DNA from: an uncultured Bacteroidota bacterium
Lineage (GTDB): Bacteria; Bacteroidota; Bacteroidia; Flavobacteriales; Flavobacteriaceae
NCBI GenBank assembly: GCA_902602415.1
Contig: CACKQW010000005.1
Span: 1-64,000 of the forward strand
Direction: 5' to 3'
Length of the DNA stretch: 64,000 bases
Shown here: piece after piece, positions 29,242-37,376 of the stretch
Layout: each line of letters starts with the position of its first letter
Position numbering within the stretch: the first letter of the stretch is position 1
The notes under the pieces: generated by a model
The model's input: only the letters and a program-made list of their open reading frames with translations
Database searches by the model: none
Told to the model about the DNA's origin: nothing
Translations under genes and position numbers: made by a program

Positions 29242-30693
29242 TTGAAAATAGATCTGCAAACCGATATTCTTATAATTGGGGCTGGAATTTCTGGTATTGG
29301 TGCTGCCTGTCATCTGGAAAGAAAAAATAAAAACAAAAACTATATAATTCTCGAGTCTAGAAAAGAGATTGGAGGTACTTGGAGCCTGTTCAAGTATCCT
29401 GGCATAAGGTCTGATTCTGATATGTACACGTTTGGTTATTCTTTCAAAACGTGGGATAACCCACAATCTTTTGCGGATGGACCTAACATTTTGAAATATC
29501 TAAAAAGTGCAATTAATGATTTTAAAATAAAAGATAAAATAAAATTTAATTGTACAGTTTCTCATGTTAATTTTAATAAATCAACAAATAAGTGGACTAT
29601 AAAATATTTTGATAAATCTAAAAATAAAGAAAGGACAATTGAAAGTTCAATAATATTTTCATGTACAGGATATTATAATTATCAAGAAGCACACTTGCCT
29701 AAATATAAAAATTCTGAAAGTTTTAATGGGAAAATCATTCACCCACAATTTTGGCCTAAAGATTTTGACTATAAAAACAAAAAAGTAGCTGTGATTGGAA
29801 GTGGGGCAACAGCAGTGACACTTATTCCGGCGATGAGTAAATTAACTTCCTCCATTGTCATGATTCAAAGGTCTCCAACATATATTGGGGCTTTTCCAAA
29901 TAGAGATGCTGTGAGTACATTTCTAAAAAAAGTCTTACCTAAAAAATTTGCGCATAAATTAATAAGGTTTAAAAATATTTTGTTACAAATTTTATTTTTT
30001 CAGTCTTGTAAGATATTTCCTAAATCAATGAAGAAATGGATTATTAATAATGCAAAAAAAAGACTGGGGCAATTTCCAGTAAAGCCCCATTTTGAGCCAA
30101 AGTATAATCCGTGGGATCAAAGGTTTTGCGTGGCACCCGACGGAGATTTATTTAAATGTTTAAAAGATGGAGAAGCTGAAATCATTACTGACGAAATTGA
30201 ATCCTTTTATAATAATGGGATCAAATTAAAATCAGGAAAAAAAATTGAAGCTGAAATAATTATTAGTGCTACAGGTTTAAAACTATTGGCGTTTGGGGAT
30301 ATAAAAATTACAATTAATAATATCCCATTTAATCCTGCTAAGAGTACTACATATAAGGGATTAATGTTAAGTGATTTACCTAATTTGATCTTTTTTGCCG
30401 GCTATACAAATGCATCCTGGACTTTAAAAAGTGACCTCACAAGTGAGTATGCAAGTAGATTAATTAAAGTAATGGACAAAAAAAGTTATTCATCTTTCGT
30501 AGCTTTAAAAAACGGGAAAAAAATGGAAAACATTCCTCTACTCAACTTGAACTCAGGCTACATAAATAGATCATCTAACATTTTTCCCAAACAAGGCAGT
30601 AAACTTCCATGGAAGCTATATCAAAACTATTTTTTTGATTATGCGATGCTCAGAATAAATAAAATAGAAGATAAATTTTTATCTTTCATATAA
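29242..30693 (+). CDS. Flavin-containing (Baeyer-Villiger-type) monooxygenase
   Basis: A 483-residue FAD/NADPH monooxygenase. FAD-binding GAGISGIGAA at 13-22, the Baeyer-Villiger fingerprint FxGxxxHxxxWP intact as FNGKIIHPQFWP (about 160-171), and the NADPH loop IGSGATAV (about 188). It begins with TTG 1 bp after the PNGase F stop. Likely oxidises a ketone or heteroatom substrate; substrate unknown, and a link with glycan release is not evident. Confidence 0.88.
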   Translation: MKIDLQTDILIIGAGISGIGAACHLERKNKNKNYIILESRKEIGGTWSLFKYPGIRSDSDMYTFGYSFKTWDNPQSFADGPNILKYLKSAINDFKIKDKIKFNCTVSHVNFNKSTNKWTIKYFDKSKNKERTIESSIIFSCTGYYNYQEAHLPKYKNSESFNGKIIHPQFWPKDFDYKNKKVAVIGSGATAVTLIPAMSKLTSSIVMIQRSPTYIGAFPNRDAVSTFLKKVLPKKFAHKLIRFKNILLQILFFQSCKIFPKSMKKWIINNAKKRLGQFPVKPHFEPKYNPWDQRFCVAPDGDLFKCLKDGEAEIITDEIESFYNNGIKLKSGKKIEAEIIISATGLKLLAFGDIKITINNIPFNPAKSTTYKGLMLSDLPNLIFFAGYTNASWTLKSDLTSEYASRLIKVMDKKSYSSFVALKNGKKMENIPLLNLNSGYINRSSNIFPKQGSKLPWKLYQNYFFDYAMLRINKIEDKFLSFI

Positions 30694-30707
30694 CTAATCT
30701 TAAATGG

Positions 30708-31052
30708 ATGAATACTAATCTTGTTATAATCATCTTTACTTCTATTTCATTTATCATTTATGGAATAAATTCATTTACATCTAACAGGATGGTCAGTGAA
30801 TATGAAAGATGGGGTTTTGGAAAGTATAGGAAAATAATTGGGTTAAGTCAAATTCTTTGTGGAGCCGGCTTAATAATTGGAATTAAGTTTTTAATACTAC
30901 TTCAGACTGCATCATTGTCATTGGTAATTATGATGTCATTAGCAATTCTGGTTAGGGTTAAAATCAAAGATAATATTTCAGAAATTCTTCCAGCAATTTC
31001 TTACTTCGTGTTAAGTTTTTTAATACTTTTTAATTCCCTGAATTACAATTAA
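30708..31052 (+). CDS. DoxX-like small membrane protein
   Basis: A 114-residue protein with four hydrophobic helices. The pattern YGINSFTSNRMVSEYERWGFGKYRKIIG followed by LSQILCGAGLIIGI resembles DoxX-like proteins. Lies 15 bp after the monooxygenase, probably in the same transcript. Function unknown. Confidence 0.65.
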   Translation: MNTNLVIIIFTSISFIIYGINSFTSNRMVSEYERWGFGKYRKIIGLSQILCGAGLIIGIKFLILLQTASLSLVIMMSLAILVRVKIKDNISEILPAISYFVLSFLILFNSLNYN

Positions 31053-31070
31053 ATACAATAATCTTTAATT

Positions 31071-31490
31071 ATGAATTGGAAGTGTAAACACACTTGGAAA
31101 AGAGCAATTAATAATACTTTGTGGTGTCTACTAGGTTGTTCTATCGGGGATTTTGGGACAATATTCCTCTTTCAGTCGATTGAACATACATTTAGTATTT
31201 CATTTGTGATGTCTTTAGCAATATTAAACGGACTAATTACATCCATTATTTTAGAAACATTAATTTTACTGAAACAAATGAATTTTAAGAGTGCGATAAA
31301 TACTGCTTTTGGAATGAGTTTTATTTCAATGATTGGTATGGAGTTGTCGATGAATCTCACTGATGTTATTTTAACTGGAGGTGCTATGCTAACATGGTGG
31401 GCAATACCCATAATGTTATTTGTGGGATTTATAACACCTCTTCCTTATAATTACTACAAATTAAAAAAGTATAATGTTGGGTGTCATTGA
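31071..31490 (+). CDS. DUF4396-family membrane protein
   Basis: A 139-residue four-helix membrane protein opening with WKCKHTWKRAINNTLWCLLGCSIGDFGTI, followed by SLAILNGLITSIILET and MLTWWAIPIMLFVGFITPLPYNYYKL. The His/Cys-containing N terminus and Met-rich helices are typical of DUF4396, a family of unknown role. Confidence 0.8.
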   Translation: MNWKCKHTWKRAINNTLWCLLGCSIGDFGTIFLFQSIEHTFSISFVMSLAILNGLITSIILETLILLKQMNFKSAINTAFGMSFISMIGMELSMNLTDVILTGGAMLTWWAIPIMLFVGFITPLPYNYYKLKKYNVGCH

Positions 31491-31534
31491 ACTTATAACT
31501 TACTATATTTAATAAAAATTATTTTTAAATAGCT

Positions 31535-31993
31535 ATGAAAAAATTACTAATTACCCTGATTGCTGCATCTTTAATTAACCTTAGTTGTGAAAATTCAATT
31601 CCCGAATCCTATAACCCAAATGAGATAATATTCGTAGTTGAAATGGACGGAAATGAAGGCAAGTCATATGATGATATTGCAGAATTTTCTAAGTTCTATA
31701 CTGAAGCAATTAACAAAAAAGAACCAGGTTCATTGGGTTGGGGGTTTTTTGATTCAGGTGAGAAAATTATTTTAATTGAAAGATACCTTGATGGCGATGC
31801 AATGATGCAACATGCAAAAAATATTTCTGAAGGGGGAATCCTTGAAACTCATTTTGTAAAATTTATGGAACATTTTACAATTAATAAAATTGATGTATAT
31901 GGTAACGCTTCCGATGAGCTAAAAGAGTTTGTAAAACCTTTTGGGTTACCATTTTACTTTCACCCTGAATTTGCTAAATTCAGTAGAAACTAA
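31535..31993 (+). CDS. Lipoprotein with ferredoxin-like (ABM-type) fold, function unknown
   Basis: A 152-residue lipoprotein (lipobox LINLSCENS, cysteine about 19). The region EPGSLGWGFFDSGEKIILIERY, then MMQHAKNISEG and THFVKFMEHFTINKIDVYG looks like the dimeric alpha/beta barrel fold of antibiotic-biosynthesis-monooxygenase-like proteins. No cofactor ligand is visible. Confidence 0.7.
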   Translation: MKKLLITLIAASLINLSCENSIPESYNPNEIIFVVEMDGNEGKSYDDIAEFSKFYTEAINKKEPGSLGWGFFDSGEKIILIERYLDGDAMMQHAKNISEGGILETHFVKFMEHFTINKIDVYGNASDELKEFVKPFGLPFYFHPEFAKFSRN

Positions 31994-32024
31994 ATTTGAT
32001 TTATTAAACTGATACTTCGATAAA

Positions 32025-32258
32025 ATGGAGAAATTGGAAGAACTAATTTACTCGTTTAAATATCTGCCTCCATTTTTATATTTTGGGTCGGTTGGATTAA
32101 TTGGCTATGACATTTATTATTATATCACAAAAGAAACAGAGTTTCTTAGTGAATATGTACAAACACCGCTTACTATTTTGTTTTTTTACATGACATACTT
32201 AGGACTTAAAAATCTTAAAAAAAAAGACAGTAATACTAAAAATAAAAATGCTATATGA
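32025..32258 (+). CDS. Small membrane protein of unknown function
   Basis: A 77-residue protein with two predicted helices (about 14-33 and 45-62) and a Lys/Asn-rich tail. Overlaps the next gene by 4 bp (ATGA), so the two are probably co-translated. Confidence 0.6.
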   Translation: MEKLEELIYSFKYLPPFLYFGSVGLIGYDIYYYITKETEFLSEYVQTPLTILFFYMTYLGLKNLKKKDSNTKNKNAI

Positions 32259-32608
32259 AAAATGTTATTGTTTCTTTATCATTTTTAATTTTGTTTCAAA
32301 GCTGTTTTAGTTACAGGACAGTAAATTATAGTGAAATTTCAAATGACAAAAAACAAAAGGTTGAAGTTGAAATGCTAGATAGAGCAAAATTCAGTGGTCA
32401 ATTAGTATCCATAGATGATAAATCAATTACTTTAGAAAATAATGGGATAGAACAAAAAGTTCTTAAGAATGATATTTATGAAATTAAAATCAAAAAGTTT
32501 TCAATTTTTAAATCTCTAAAAAATATTGCCAAAGCTGGTGCCTGGGCAGCAGCCACAGCAGGGATTCTTTTTATTTATGCTCTATCAAAATCTGATGGAA
32601 TTCCATAA
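32255..32608 (+). CDS. Small lipoprotein, function unknown
   Basis: A 117-residue lipoprotein (lipobox LFQSCFSYRT, cysteine about 17). It contains an Sm-like beta stretch (VEVEMLDRAKFSGQLVSIDD, then KSITLENNGIEQKVLKND) and a C-terminal hydrophobic helix. Convergent with and directly abutting the carotenoid gene at 32609. Confidence 0.65.
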   Translation: MKNVIVSLSFLILFQSCFSYRTVNYSEISNDKKQKVEVEMLDRAKFSGQLVSIDDKSITLENNGIEQKVLKNDIYEIKIKKFSIFKSLKNIAKAGAWAAATAGILFIYALSKSDGIP

Positions 32609-33262
32609 TTAATATCCATTAGATAATATAAAATTTAAATTAAGACAGCCAAAGAACAAGAAAAAAGCCAAATATAAATTTGTTGATACACTTATTTCCT
32701 TTTTTGTAAAATAAAGATTATATATAGCTTGAGTAAATAATCCTACAAACAGCCATCCCACATAATTCGATGAGGGGACAATTAAATTTTTAAATCTCCA
32801 CATATCTAATTTTGGGGCAATTGGCTCCATAACAAAATCCATAGCTAACATTAATAATGCCCCAATGATAATTGTTAATACAATACTTCTATTTTTTGTT
32901 ATAAAAGAAGCAATATTTCCAGAAATGACTGTCAGTATGATCCAATTTACTCCAATCAAATAAGGAACACCAAATAGCTTGAATCCTAAGTTATTTCCAT
33001 ATTCATAATCCCCGAAAATCAAACCATAATTTACTCCCAAGGATTCTGTAATCATACCAATTAAAAAAATTGATAGAGCTGATAATATATGATATTTTGA
33101 GTCTAACTTGATATTTAAAAATAAAATGATTGACATTAATAAAAGATTTACAGACGTGAAGCCTGCAAAAAAATCTAAGTCATAAAATAACATACCCATA
33201 AAGCCAGAAACATGAACTAGCCAAATTATAAATATTGATATGTTTTTTTTATTTGCTTTCAA
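32609..33262 (-). CDS. Carotenoid biosynthesis protein, CruF-like 1,2-hydratase (DUF422)
   Basis: A 217-residue integral membrane protein with about seven helices. YLIGVNWIILT, MDFVMEPIAPKLDMWRF and SNYVGWLFVGL match the DUF422/CruF family, which adds water to the psi end of carotenoids. It overlaps the desaturase gene by 14 bp, so the pair should act together on an acyclic end group, as in myxol- or saproxanthin-type pigments of marine flavobacteria (inferred). Confidence 0.8.
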   Translation of the reverse strand: MKANKKNISIFIIWLVHVSGFMGMLFYDLDFFAGFTSVNLLLMSIILFLNIKLDSKYHILSALSIFLIGMITESLGVNYGLIFGDYEYGNNLGFKLFGVPYLIGVNWIILTVISGNIASFITKNRSIVLTIIIGALLMLAMDFVMEPIAPKLDMWRFKNLIVPSSNYVGWLFVGLFTQAIYNLYFTKKEISVSTNLYLAFFLFFGCLNLNFILSNGY

Positions 33263-34709
33263 TTAAATCAGAAACTATTTTTGATGATAAAATCGCTAAA
33301 GGTATTCCACCTCCAGGGTGTACACTACCTCCACAAAAAAAAAGATTTTTTATATTTCTTGTGAAATTCGGGTGTCTCATAAAAGATGACATTATATTGT
33401 TACTAGAGCTTCCATATAAAGAACCATTATATGAATTTGTATTTTGTTCTAAATCAATCGGGGTGTAAACTTTTTCGTTTATTATATTTTTTCCGACTGC
33501 TACTCCTAAGATTTTTTCAAGCTTACTGATTATTTTATTTTTTGTTACCCTAACTTGTTTGTCCCAATTTTGATTTAAATTGTATGGTGAATTGATCATT
33601 ACAAACCAATTTTCAGAATCTTTAGGGGCATCCATAGAGACATCCTTGCATGAAATATTCACATACACAGTGGGATCATCATAAATTTCTTTTTTTTCAA
33701 AAATTGAATTAAACTCCTCTTTGTAATTTGAAGAAAAGAATATATTATGTAGATCCAATTTATCGTAAGTCCCTTTCATACCCCAATAAAAAATTAGAGC
33801 GGAACTAGAACTTTCGTTTTTCAAAGACCTATGTTTAAACTTCCTCTTTAGCAATTGATTATATGTAAAATTTACATCTACATTTGATATGATAATATCA
33901 GACTCTATCAACTTATTATTTACTCTTATCTTTTTACAGATATTTTTGTCTAAAATAATTTCATCAACATTACAGTCAAAATGAAACTTTACTCCAACTT
34001 GCTTCGCTAAATTGTATATAGAGTTTGTTATTTCATACATTCCTCCTTCAGGAATAAAAGTCCCAAAATGATTTTCCAAATGTTGAATTAATGTCATCAT
34101 TCCAGGAGTTTTATAAGGTGACGAGCCGTTATAAGTTGCATACCTATCAAATATTTGTATTAGATATTTGTTTTTTAATTCATCAGAGTTGACCTTATTT
34201 AAGGTTTTATTAATTTGGAAAATATTTAAATTAAAAAGTGCTTTAACAGTCTCAATATTTAAAAAGGTGGAGAACTTATGGAGTGATTTTTTCAAAAAAA
34301 TCTTTTCGGTCAAATCAAATTTTGTTTTAGCTTTTTTTAAATATTTCTTTACCACTGACTCGTCCACATCAAATTTTTTTTTAACCTCTTTTAAGAATTT
34401 TTTATTATCTGAAAATGCGGTAAATTCTGTTTTGTCATCCCAAAAATATTTACAATGTATTTTCTTTTTTTTGTAGTTAAAATAATCCCTGGGGTTTAAA
34501 TCAAATAGTTCAAATAATTCATCAACCAAAAATGGCATAGTAAATAATGAAGGGCCAGCATCAAATCTAAACTCATCCAATTTGAAAGTATTAAGCTTTC
34601 CCCCTGGCATTTTATTTTTTTCATAAACATCAACATCAAATCCCTTTGATCTTAATCGAATTGCAGTGGATATTCCGCTTACTCCAGAACCTATTATTGA
34701 TGCTTTCAT
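33249..34709 (-). CDS. CrtI-family carotenoid desaturase, probably CrtD-like
   Basis: A 486-residue FAD-dependent desaturase. The Rossmann motif IGSGVSGISTAIRL is at 5-18, with MPGGKLNTF and FDAGPSLFTMP. The C-terminal flavin-binding motif is CGGSVHPGGGIPLAIL. CrtI phytoene desaturases share this layout, but the HPGGGIPLAIL ending and pairing with CruF favour a 1-hydroxycarotenoid 3,4-desaturase (CrtD). A phytoene desaturase cannot be excluded. Neither crtB nor crtY is in this window. Confidence 0.85.
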   Translation of the reverse strand: MKASIIGSGVSGISTAIRLRSKGFDVDVYEKNKMPGGKLNTFKLDEFRFDAGPSLFTMPFLVDELFELFDLNPRDYFNYKKKKIHCKYFWDDKTEFTAFSDNKKFLKEVKKKFDVDESVVKKYLKKAKTKFDLTEKIFLKKSLHKFSTFLNIETVKALFNLNIFQINKTLNKVNSDELKNKYLIQIFDRYATYNGSSPYKTPGMMTLIQHLENHFGTFIPEGGMYEITNSIYNLAKQVGVKFHFDCNVDEIILDKNICKKIRVNNKLIESDIIISNVDVNFTYNQLLKRKFKHRSLKNESSSSALIFYWGMKGTYDKLDLHNIFFSSNYKEEFNSIFEKKEIYDDPTVYVNISCKDVSMDAPKDSENWFVMINSPYNLNQNWDKQVRVTKNKIISKLEKILGVAVGKNIINEKVYTPIDLEQNTNSYNGSLYGSSSNNIMSSFMRHPNFTRNIKNLFFCGGSVHPGGGIPLAILSSKIVSDLIESK

Positions 34710-34914
34710 TTTTTAAAAAGAAACTATTGCAATTTAAATGCCGCATCTAAAAACTCAAAGGAAAATGCATTGTGAAATTCATAATTTTTTTGGTAATTTT
34801 TTATTATTTAGGTATAATTAGATATAATATCATTGAGTTATCTAACAAAAATTTAAATTATTATTAGAACGATTAATGTCTATAATTTTCAGAGTATAAA
34901 TTGAAAAAACCTGA

Positions 34915-34922
34915 TATCTTTG
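34915..34922 (+). promoter_or_regulatory. Bacteroidota -7 promoter box upstream of the DUF805 gene
   Basis: TATCTTTG matches TAnnTTTG and lies 25 bp before the DUF805 ATG. The 237-bp gap at 34710-34947 otherwise shows only AT-rich sequence. This may be the entry promoter of the leader-repeat array. Confidence 0.45.
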
Positions 34923-34947
34923 TTAATAATCAAATCGATCATTTAAT

Positions 34948-35313
34948 ATGAAATATTTTTTTCTAGCATTTAAAAATTGGAATAAATTCAAAGGAAGATC
35001 CAACAGACCAGAATTTTGGTATTTTGCCCTTTTTTATGTTATAATCGGTATAATTACATATTATATCGATGTATTATTTTTGGGTTATAATCCTATCGAC
35101 CCAACTTCGTTCGGAATTTTTCAAGCATCATTCAATTTAATAGTTTTAATACCGTCTATTTCAGTAACTATTAGACGTCTACACGACGTTAATAAAAGTG
35201 GATGGAATTTATTATGGTATTTAACGATTATAGGAACTTTATATATTATATATTTAAATATCCTAAAAGGTACTGATGATGACAATAAGTACGGCTCTCC
35301 ATCAACTTTATGA
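34948..35313 (+). CDS. DUF805 family membrane protein
   Basis: A 121-residue membrane protein. F(K)GRSNRPEFWYFALF near the N terminus, then VTIRRLHDVNKSGWNLL and the ending GTDDDNKYG are hallmarks of DUF805. Three or four helices. Function unknown. It is the last gene before the leader-repeat array. Confidence 0.9.
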   Translation: MKYFFLAFKNWNKFKGRSNRPEFWYFALFYVIIGIITYYIDVLFLGYNPIDPTSFGIFQASFNLIVLIPSISVTIRRLHDVNKSGWNLLWYLTIIGTLYIIYLNILKGTDDDNKYGSPSTL

Positions 35314-35329
35314 TCGTACAAATATTGTT

Positions 35330-35413
35330 GTGAAAGAAAATAAAAAAATAATTTTAGCTTTAATTGCGGGTTTCCTTGCTATAATGATCCCTTACCTTTT
35401 GCTCTTCAACTAA
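35330..35413 (+). CDS. Possible 27-residue membrane peptide (GTG start)
   Basis: A GTG-initiated frame encoding VKENKKIILALIAGFLAIMI plus seven more residues: a charged start and a single strong transmembrane helix. Its stop codon TAA is the first codon of the first leader repeat (TAAACCA), just as in other array members, which supports it being real. Confidence 0.4.
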   Translation: MKENKKIILALIAGFLAIMIPYLLLFN

Positions 35414-35456
35414 ACCAGCACAGCATATGAAAAAGCTAATACTACCTACATTATGA
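35411..35456 (+). repeat. Leader repeat copy 1, with mini-ORF coupled to next gene
   Basis: TAAACCAGCACAGCAT then ATGAAAAAGCTAATACTA. The leader opens a nine-residue frame MKKLILPTL (35427-35456) whose TGA overlaps the ATG of the next gene (35453). Confidence 0.8.
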
Positions 35457-35638
35457 AATTTAGTTGGAATGAAACCATTATATGGCTGTGCTTATTAAGT
35501 TTTATAATTAGTAGCGGTGCTCAATTCATCTCTGATTATACAGGAATTGACGTTTGGTCAATACTTAACTTTGGAGTTGGTCTTTTAGCTGTTGCAATAC
35601 TTATAATAGTCTTGAGGTATAAAAAAACGAAGGAATGA
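35453..35638 (+). CDS. Small membrane protein in leader-repeat array
   Basis: A 61-residue protein with two transmembrane segments (about 9-24 and 36-54) and a basic tail RYKKTKE. Translation is probably coupled to the mini-ORF of leader copy 1 (ATGA overlap), and its own stop overlaps the next ATG (35635). No family recognised. Confidence 0.6.
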   Translation: MKFSWNETIIWLCLLSFIISSGAQFISDYTGIDVWSILNFGVGLLAVAILIIVLRYKKTKE

Positions 35639-35649
35639 AAAAGCTAATA
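35635..35649 (+). repeat. Leader repeat copy 2 (coding part only)
   Basis: Only the coding half, ATGAAAAAGCTAATA, is present and forms the start of the 75-residue gene. The AAACCAACATACGAT half is missing because the previous gene runs up to the start. Confidence 0.6.
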
Positions 35650-35862
35650 GTAAAACCAAAATATGATATAAAAAAGTTCTTTGTTAATTATGGTGATACG
35701 TTAACATTAGTATTATTATTTGTTATTTTTAATTTTGATTTAATTGGGGACTATCTTCCGGAATTTTCAAGTACATTTTTAACAGGTTTTTCATATGCTA
35801 TAATTGCATTGATTCCTTGTTTTTTAGGAATTTATTACAAAAATAAAAGGAAGAAAAAATGA
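35635..35862 (+). CDS. Small membrane protein in leader-repeat array
   Basis: A 75-residue protein starting MKKLIVKPKYDIKKF, with two hydrophobic helices (about 22-37 and 47-67) and a basic end NKRKKK. It overlaps both neighbours by 4 bp (ATGA). The first five codons come from the shared leader. Function unknown. Confidence 0.65.
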   Translation: MKKLIVKPKYDIKKFFVNYGDTLTLVLLFVIFNFDLIGDYLPEFSSTFLTGFSYAIIALIPCFLGIYYKNKRKKK

Positions 35863-35894
35863 AAAAGCTAATACTATTACTATTCATTCCACTT
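35859..35894 (+). repeat. Leader repeat copy 3 (coding part, extended)
   Basis: ATGAAAAAGCTAATACTATT followed by ACTATTCATTCCACTT; shares the long signal-peptide-coding version with copies 7 and 10 (one base different). Confidence 0.8.
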
Positions 35895-36782
35895 ATATCT
35901 TTTACTCAAAAAAATGACCAGTCAAAATTAAATTTAGAAAAGAAAAAAGAAAAAATAGTTAAGTTCTCTGAAGTTGAAAATGCTCCATTTTATATTGATT
36001 GGTGTACATCAAATCTTACTGAAGATAAAATTCGAGAATGTACAGACTCAGGAATAAAATTATTTACAAAAAAAAATTTTGATACTGGATTAGCCAATGA
36101 ATTAATGCTTTCAGGATTTCAAAGAATTACTATTGCTTTTGTAATTAATAATAATGGAGATGTAGTTGATATAAGAGTTAGAGCCCCTCATCCTCAACTT
36201 GAAGATGAAGCTATTAGGGTAATCAATTTACTTCCAAAAATGGAGCCGGGAAGACAAAATAGCGAAGCTGTTTCAGTTTCCTATTTGCTACAAATAATTT
36301 TTAAATCAGATGGCAATTTATTCAATCAATATGAAAAGAAGCCAATTTTAGGTTTTATTGGTGGCGATAATATAGAAGTCTCTTTTGAAACCGATTCTGT
36401 TGAAAGTGTTCCAATTTTTCCTGGTTGTGAAAAAGGGAATAATGAAAGGAAAAGAAAATGTATGTCTGAAAAAATCGCAAAATTTGTTAAAAGAAAATTT
36501 AAAACTGATTTAGCTGCAAATTGTGGTCTAACTGGGATACAACGTATTAGCACTATATTTAAAATTGATACTTTGGGAAACATTACTGATATTAGAGCCA
36601 GAGCTCCTCACCCTCAAATTGAAGACGAAGCAATTAGAGTAATTAACTTACTGCCAAAAATGAAACCAGGAATGCAACTTGGTAAACCTGTATGTGTTCC
36701 TTATTCTTTACCGATTATATTCGAAGTAAAAGAAAATAAAAAGAAAAAGGAAATACTAAAAGCAGATGATTTTGGCTGGTAA
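35859..36782 (+). CDS. Exported protein with duplicated TonB C-terminal domain
   Basis: A 307-residue protein with signal peptide MKKLILLLFIPLISF supplied by the shared leader. Two TonB_C-like repeats follow, about 60-150 and 195-290. Each contains RI(T/S)..F.I, DIR(V/A)RAPHPQ, DEAIRVINLLPKM and a final PY/SYLLPIIF-type strand. There is no N-terminal transmembrane anchor and no proline-rich spacer, so it cannot be a classical TonB energiser. It is likely periplasmic; role unknown. Confidence 0.78.
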   Translation: MKKLILLLFIPLISFTQKNDQSKLNLEKKKEKIVKFSEVENAPFYIDWCTSNLTEDKIRECTDSGIKLFTKKNFDTGLANELMLSGFQRITIAFVINNNGDVVDIRVRAPHPQLEDEAIRVINLLPKMEPGRQNSEAVSVSYLLQIIFKSDGNLFNQYEKKPILGFIGGDNIEVSFETDSVESVPIFPGCEKGNNERKRKCMSEKIAKFVKRKFKTDLAANCGLTGIQRISTIFKIDTLGNITDIRARAPHPQIEDEAIRVINLLPKMKPGMQLGKPVCVPYSLPIIFEVKENKKKKEILKADDFGW

Positions 36783-36786
36783 AAAT

Positions 36787-36802
36787 ACTACGATATGAAA
36801 AA
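36787..36802 (+). repeat. Leader repeat copy 4 (short)
   Basis: ACTACGATATGAAAAA keeps the CGATATGAAAA core of the leader just before and at the start of the 55-residue membrane protein. Confidence 0.55.
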
Positions 36803-36962
36803 AAAAATTACTTTAAACCTAATTACAATAGTTATTGGTATTGTTATATTTTTTTATGCACAAGAATTTGGTTTTAATTTTGATGGAGTTACGGGAATAG
36901 GACTAATTTTGCTATTATTTTTGTTTGCATTTTTTGGTATTTGGAGTAAAATAAATCAATAA
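36795..36962 (+). CDS. Small membrane protein in leader-repeat array (55 residues)
   Basis: Encodes MKKKITLNLITIVIGIVIFF, a short loop (YAQEFGFNFDGVTGIG) and a second helix LILLLFLFAFFGIW. Start is at leader copy 4 and the stop is 6 bp before leader copy 5. Two transmembrane helices and tight placement support coding. Function unknown. Confidence 0.6.
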   Translation: MKKKITLNLITIVIGIVIFFYAQEFGFNFDGVTGIGLILLLFLFAFFGIWSKINQ

Positions 36963-36967
36963 AAAAT

Positions 36968-37010
36968 TAAACCAACATACGATATGAAAAAACTAAAGAG
37001 TGCCAAATGA
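36968..37010 (+). repeat. Leader repeat copy 5, truncated frame
   Basis: TAAACCAACATACGATATG then AAAAAACTA, but the frame becomes MKKLKSAK and stops at 37010. Immediately after MKKL the DNA switches to the 19-bp repeat that recurs at 43723, so this leader has lost its cargo. Confidence 0.8.
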
Positions 37011-37012
37011 GT
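36994..37012 (+). repeat. 19-bp direct repeat, left copy
   Basis: TAAAGAGTGCCAAATGAGT, identical to 43723-43741. Located at the break inside leader copy 5. Confidence 0.8.
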
Positions 37013-37018
37013 TGCACC

Positions 37019-37095
37019 TTGTTTCATATTTAACATTTCTATTATTCCTTTTAACAACTAATTAACAAGAGTTTTATTCTATTTTCTGACTTTTG
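37019..37095 (+). repeat. 77-bp direct repeat, left copy
   Basis: Begins TTGTTTCATATTTAACATTT and contains TTTTAACAACTAATTAACAA; matches 42164-42240 at 74 of 77 positions with no gaps. Here it is non-coding and precedes a small lipoprotein gene. Confidence 0.85.
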
Positions 37096-37119
37096 TAAAT
37101 AAATTAAACTTACTATTAA

Positions 37120-37332
37120 ATGAAAAAAATACTCTTATTAATTTTAGTGACTTTTGTATTTAATTCTTGTATTGATGCGAGTCCTAACGTTGAAGCACAT
37201 AATGATATTCACATAACTATTGACGGAGAAAATTTAGACGGGTTTATCGGTGAATGGAAAATAACCTCAGAAGAAAAAGAAGAAGATGGCAAAGAAGTGA
37301 TTATTGTTAGAATTGAAAAATCTGAATTATAG
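37120..37332 (+). CDS. Small lipoprotein, function unknown
   Basis: A 70-residue lipoprotein with signal MKKILLLILVTFVFNSC (lipobox cysteine 17), then about 50 acidic, beta-prone residues ending VIIVRIEKSEL. It follows the 77-bp repeat. No domain recognised. Confidence 0.6.
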   Translation: MKKILLLILVTFVFNSCIDASPNVEAHNDIHITIDGENLDGFIGEWKITSEEKEEDGKEVIIVRIEKSEL

Positions 37333-37376
37333 TAAAGTTAGTACTATTACTGTTTTATTAAGCTTATCTCAACTAA

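Noticed and set aside
33235-33468. Plus-strand frame opposite the desaturase 3' end
   Set aside because: It lies wholly opposite the conserved flavin-binding C terminus of the CrtI-family gene and has no features of its own.
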